A stretch of DNA of 17,894 bases, from contig JAZLFH010000064.1 in the NCBI GenBank assembly GCA_045615705.1, forward strand, positions 1-17,894, in the 5' to 3' direction. This stretch comes from JAZLFH01 sp045615705 (GTDB lineage: Bacteria > Bacillota > Clostridia > UMGS1883). This document shows, one piece after another, positions 14,791 to 17,894 of this stretch. Made by a program: the position numbers and the translations under genes. How positions within the stretch are numbered: position 1 is the first letter of the stretch; every line of letters starts with the position of its first letter. Below the pieces are notes generated by a model. That model was not told the DNA's origin. It was given only the letters and a program-made list of their open reading frames with translations, and did no database searches.

Positions 14791-16280
14791 GGTGGAGCGG
14801 ACTGTTCTAAAAACGAACACTCAAACGCTTTATTATCTGCCTCAATATCGGATAACAGCTTATCATCAATAGTTATCGGCGTATCTCCACTATTGAAAAT
14901 AAAGGATATTTTATCATCATACAAGTATATAGCATTCACAAATACATTGATGAGAGTTTTCCTGTATCTTATATCGTCCGCCTTGCCTTTTTTCAACTGT
15001 TTAAGGAAGAACTTTATATCTGATACGGACAAATGAACTTGACTTGCTTTTTCAAGGGCAAGCTGTTTTTCAAGCTCCGCTCTTTCGGTTTGTATCTTTG
15101 CGACCTGTTCATACATCAATTTGCGAACTCCCTCATTATCACACTCAACAATAGCCTTTGCGACATTTTCCTGTTTGCGTGTGTTCTCTTTCAAGAGCTT
15201 TTGCAAGCGTTTATAGTTTGAGTTGTCCTGTTCTTTTTCGCAAAGAGCCACAACTTCACGAGCAATTCTTTGTATGTTATCATCTGTTAAAAGTTTGCGA
15301 CATTCGGAGATAACAAGATTTTCAATATAATCTTTATCAACTAACTTTTTATCACATACCTTTTTGATTTTGCCGTTACAGGCGTAATAGTGATAATGTT
15401 TTCCGAGCTTACCTGTACCGCCGTAACCTCTCATCATTTCTTTACAATGACCGCAAAACAATTTTGTTGTCAATAAATATTCCTCTTTTGCCTTTGCTTT
15501 TGCAGGGGCTTTTTTATTTGTTTCCATTATCCGAGCGACCTTATAAAACAAATCGTCATCAATGATACGAGGTATTCCGTCAGGTATTTCTTTATCCTTA
15601 TATGTATAAATTCCGATATAACGCTTGTTCTTTAATATTGTTCTTAAAGAGTTTTTGTTAAACTCAACGCCACGAGATGTTTTAACTCCCTCTGCATTTA
15701 GTATATCGCATATTTCCGTTACCGTTTTACCGTTGGCGTATAGCTCAAATATCCTTTGAACTATCGGAGCGGTTGCCTCATCAACATAAAATTGTTTATC
15801 TATGACCTTATATCCGAGAGCAATATTTCCACCTGTGCAAAGACACTTTTCGGCGTTTATATCCATTCCACGCCTTATTTTTTGTGATAATTCAGCAGAG
15901 TAATATTCAGCCATACTTTCAAGCAAGCCCTCAACAAGAATACCGCTTGCGTCATCTGTGATATTCTCACGAGCGGAATACACTCTGACACCGTTCTTTT
16001 TGAGTTTTGCCTTGTATGTGGCACTATCGTATCTGTTACGAGCAAATCTGTCTAACTGATAAACGAGAACACCGTCAAAATGCTTTTTGTTGCTATCCTC
16101 AATCATTTTAAGGAATTGAGGGCGGTTATCCGTTGTACCTGATAAAGCTCTGTCTATGTATTCAGCAATAACGGTATATCCTTGCTTTTTTGCAAACTCA
16201 TAGCAGGTTTTAAGCTGTCCCTCAATACTTTGCTCTGTCTGTGAATGGGAAGAAAAACGAGCATATATAACTACATTCAT
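14676..16280 (-). CDS. Large serine recombinase (site-specific integrase/resolvase family)
   Basis: The 534-residue recombinase cuts and rejoins DNA through a phosphoserine link, typically integrating or excising a mobile element. The N-terminal resolvase domain (about 1-150) has YARFSSHSQ with the likely nucleophile S10, and YQLDRFARNRYD with the active-site arginines. A recombinase domain follows (YKVIDKQFYVDEATAPIVQRIFELY). A zinc ribbon has C276, C279, C301 and C309, then comes a coiled-coil region (about 345-410). The last 37 residues, after SAPP, are encoded entirely by the inverted-repeat block and are probably a read-through tail. The ATG overlaps the stop of the upstream gene as ATGA, implying coupled translation. 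It is most likely the integrase of an element extending right of the window. Confidence 0.92.
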   Translation of the reverse strand: MNVVIYARFSSHSQTEQSIEGQLKTCYEFAKKQGYTVIAEYIDRALSGTTDNRPQFLKMIEDSNKKHFDGVLVYQLDRFARNRYDSATYKAKLKKNGVRVYSARENITDDASGILVEGLLESMAEYYSAELSQKIRRGMDINAEKCLCTGGNIALGYKVIDKQFYVDEATAPIVQRIFELYANGKTVTEICDILNAEGVKTSRGVEFNKNSLRTILKNKRYIGIYTYKDKEIPDGIPRIIDDDLFYKVARIMETNKKAPAKAKAKEEYLLTTKLFCGHCKEMMRGYGGTGKLGKHYHYYACNGKIKKVCDKKLVDKDYIENLVISECRKLLTDDNIQRIAREVVALCEKEQDNSNYKRLQKLLKENTRKQENVAKAIVECDNEGVRKLMYEQVAKIQTERAELEKQLALEKASQVHLSVSDIKFFLKQLKKGKADDIRYRKTLINVFVNAIYLYDDKISFIFNSGDTPITIDDKLLSDIEADNKAFECSFLEQSAPPKILVRKNGDFYLFTIPSSLLLQKVSNEDFWEVISNSE

Positions 16281-17320
16281 TTTGATACCGCCCTTTCATA
16301 TTTCTTATGGTATTTTTCGCAATCAATATATAAAAATCTTTCAAACGCTTGTAAATTTTCTATTGAGGGATTTTCTCTTGTTTCATTTTCTATTTTGCTA
16401 CAATCAATACCGAATTTTTGTTGTTTGCTTGGGTGATTTTCAAGCCATTTATTTATTTTGATTTTTTTTGCTTGAAGCTTATCCCATATTTTCTTTCTTG
16501 CTCCGTCTTTCCCTGAACATTTTGAAAAACTGTGTGTTTTATTCTCCCAATCCACATAAGAAAATGAATTTGTGCAATATTGTTCTTTCAAATTTTCTGC
16601 AAAAAAGAATTTATGACACAATCTGCAAGATTTTAATTTCAAATCGGTTAATTTGCAATAGTGAACAACGGCAAAAAATACATCATAAATAGTTTTACAA
16701 GTGTATTCATATATTGTTCTTTTTGGCATTTCGGAAATATCTTTAATTTCTGAACATTCCTTGTTATAAACAGGAATGTAATCAACAGATAATTCCGCAT
16801 TGAAGAAATGCTTTATAATTTTCTCTAACTCTGTCAGGGTAATTTTAGATAATTTATCATCATAAAAGAACTGTTCAATTTTATCAAAATTTATTTCAAA
16901 GTCTGCTATTGAAGAATAGAACTGGTTTTCAAAATTTATAAAGGTGGAATTTTTGCTCATTTTGAGAAAATAGTTTATTACCCTTTTTTCAATTTCTCTA
17001 TATTTTTTATCTCTTTCCGCTGATTTATTTTCATTTCTAACAGTATCCCTCAATTTTGTGTTTTCAAAGTGATATTTTCGGAAATCAACAAACAGTTGCA
17101 ATACTGTCAATACATCTAATTTAACCATTTTTCCCGTAGGAACAAAATAGTTAGTCCATGGCTGATTATTATCCTGTTGGAACTCATTCAACTGTATTTC
17201 TCCATTGATATTGCAACTATGTATATAGAGCTTGTAAATGCAAACAGGTAACTCTTTTTCTATGAAATTTCCGTCTTTTCCTATCGCTCCGCAAACTTTA
17301 GGTATTTGCATATATGACAT
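16277..17320 (-). CDS. Four-cysteine putative zinc protein, DUF6076-like, coupled to the recombinase
   Basis: The protein has 347 residues from the ATG at 17320, which lies 7 bases after GGAGG; a longer frame to 17383 would overlap the promoter. The N-terminal two-thirds is mixed helical and unrecognised. Near the C-terminus C232-x2-C235, then KFFF, Y-C249 and C268 form a zinc-ribbon-like motif, followed by a basic helix (GKDGARKKIWDKLQAKKIKINKW). This arrangement resembles DUF6076 proteins of Clostridia, an assignment made from memory of the pattern. Its TGA overlaps the recombinase ATG by ATGA. It could be a DNA-binding accessory or directionality factor for the recombinase, or unrelated cargo; function is unknown. 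Confidence 0.65.
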   Translation of the reverse strand: MSYMQIPKVCGAIGKDGNFIEKELPVCIYKLYIHSCNINGEIQLNEFQQDNNQPWTNYFVPTGKMVKLDVLTVLQLFVDFRKYHFENTKLRDTVRNENKSAERDKKYREIEKRVINYFLKMSKNSTFINFENQFYSSIADFEINFDKIEQFFYDDKLSKITLTELEKIIKHFFNAELSVDYIPVYNKECSEIKDISEMPKRTIYEYTCKTIYDVFFAVVHYCKLTDLKLKSCRLCHKFFFAENLKEQYCTNSFSYVDWENKTHSFSKCSGKDGARKKIWDKLQAKKIKINKWLENHPSKQQKFGIDCSKIENETRENPSIENLQAFERFLYIDCEKYHKKYERAVSK

Positions 17321-17354
17321 TAAAACGCCTCCAAATGTTTTGTACCTATAATTT

Positions 17355-17383
17355 ATTATAATACAAAACTTTGTCAAAGTCAA
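17355..17383 (-). promoter_or_regulatory. Promoter of the zinc protein/recombinase operon with overlapping palindrome
   Basis: On the minus strand TTGACT (17383-17378) is followed after 17 bases by TATAAT (17360-17355). The 11-base palindrome CTTTGTCAAAG (17369-17379) touches the -35 and fills part of the spacer, a position suited to repressor binding. The HTH protein encoded divergently at 17454 is an obvious candidate to bind here, but this is inference. Confidence 0.65.
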
Positions 17384-17453
17384 GAATAATTATTGTTGTA
17401 GAATATAGATAAAGGGAGTGCACAACCTTAATATTTATGAAAGGATTTTATCA

Positions 17454-17633
17454 ATGTATAATTTGGATATTAGATTAAAAATAAAGCAAAATAGACTTTG
17501 TCATTATGAAGTTGCGAGAGCTTTAGGAATAACCGAATATACCTTTTGTAAATGGTTGAGGGAAGAATTAAGCGAGGAAAAAAAGAGCCTTGTTTTATCC
17601 GCCATTGATAAGGTATTAAAATGCGAGAGGTGA
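17454..17633 (+). CDS. Small HTH protein of mobile-element type
   Basis: The 59-residue protein starts at ATG 17454, 8 bases after GAAAGGA; an in-frame GTG at 17418 lacks a good site. The sequence NRLCHYEVARALGITEYTFCKWLREEL is a helix-turn-helix, followed by a short helical tail. Proteins of this size and layout are common in Clostridia integrative elements beside recombinases, where they may act as repressor or excisionase-like factor. It is divergent from the recombinase operon. The role is inferred from context and size only. Confidence 0.7.
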   Translation: MYNLDIRLKIKQNRLCHYEVARALGITEYTFCKWLREELSEEKKSLVLSAIDKVLKCER

Positions 17634-17761
17634 TTGAATTATCAAACAAACAAGCACGAGAAATAGCCCTCTCTATTTATTCCGATATTGCCGAATACAT
17701 AGCAAATCACAAAGAGGAATATTTAGCATTTTTAGAGGAAGAAAAAAAGGAAGGGCGGTGA
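17621..17761 (+). CDS. Small ORF of 46 residues overlapping the HTH gene
   Basis: From ATG 17621 it encodes MREVIELSNKQAREIALSIY, then a charged helical stretch ending EEEKKEGR, and stops at TGA 17759-17761. It overlaps the last 13 bases of the HTH gene in another frame; AAGG lies 7 bases before the ATG, and a GTG at 17630 is an alternative start. Tiny acidic-helical ORFs with this layout are frequent directly after HTH genes in Firmicutes integrative elements. Function unknown. Confidence 0.6.
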   Translation: MREVIELSNKQAREIALSIYSDIAEYIANHKEEYLAFLEEEKKEGR

Positions 17762-17767
17762 AACTTA

Positions 17768-17894
17768 TTGACGGACAATGAGAAACTGAATTTTTGTATT
17801 GAAAAAATCTCGTTAGGAGAGGTACAACGGCTGATGCGAGATGGATATTCTCTTGATGAAATTTACAATTCGTTTCAAGAAATATCTCAAAAGG
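17768..17894 (+). CDS. Partial small ORF running off the window end
   Basis: From a TTG at 17768, preceded by GGGCGG about 9 bases upstream, an open frame runs to the window end. It begins (M)TDNEKLNFCIEKISLGEVQ and continues RLMRDGYSLDEIYNSFQEI, with at least 42 codons. It reads as a helical protein with no stop yet. It follows the 46-residue ORF by 6 bases, consistent with one operon of small mobile-element genes. The start codon is uncertain. Confidence 0.5.
   Translation, partial: MTDNEKLNFCIEKISLGEVQRLMRDGYSLDEIYNSFQEISQK

Overview
The window comes from a low-GC, Gram-positive-type bacterium, most likely a member of the Clostridia (perhaps gut-associated). This is inferred from the secA-prfB and rpsF-ssb-rpsR gene orders, strong AGGAGG ribosome binding sites, use of TTG and GTG starts, A/T-rich intergenic DNA and near-consensus sigma-A promoters. 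The species cannot be named from the sequence alone.

Layout. 1-425 is non-coding and carries a tandem pair of a structured repeat, followed by a terminator. 426-3715 (minus) is a two-gene envelope glycosylation unit: a polyisoprenyl-phosphate glycosyltransferase of the CsbB/GtrB type, then a YfhO-family multi-spanning membrane protein. 3835-8477 (plus) holds a small XRE regulator, secA, prfB (without the usual programmed frameshift) and a QueT-type transporter gene overlapping the prfB stop. A bidirectional terminator and a third, inverted copy of the repeat separate this from rpsF-ssb-rpsR (minus, 8649-9664). An EamA-type exporter (minus, 9730-10626) is divergent from an XRE-cupin regulator plus acyl-CoA synthetase operon (plus, 10744-12963).

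From about 13 kb the content becomes accessory. A DUF2442 gene is preceded by an ATGA-coupled 15-codon ORF. Next come an Mrr-type (type IV) restriction endonuclease and a non-coding, repeat-rich stretch. A large serine recombinase follows, whose last 37 codons lie in that repeat DNA. It is translationally coupled to a four-cysteine protein resembling DUF6076. Divergent from these are a 59-residue HTH protein and two more tiny ORFs, the last cut by the window end. The right end is therefore probably one end of an integrative mobile element that continues beyond the window.

How the genes work together. The two minus-strand genes at the left probably charge a lipid carrier with a sugar and transfer that sugar outside the membrane. 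The secA-prfB-queT and rpsF-ssb-rpsR blocks are housekeeping. The XRE-cupin protein probably controls the acid-activating ligase with which it is cotranscribed, and perhaps the divergent exporter. The recombinase and its coupled partner probably mobilise the right-hand element, with Mrr as neighbouring defence cargo or an older island gene. No wholly new system is proven. The least explained items are the dispersed structured repeat, the coupled zinc protein/recombinase pair, and the 15-codon ORF in front of DUF2442.
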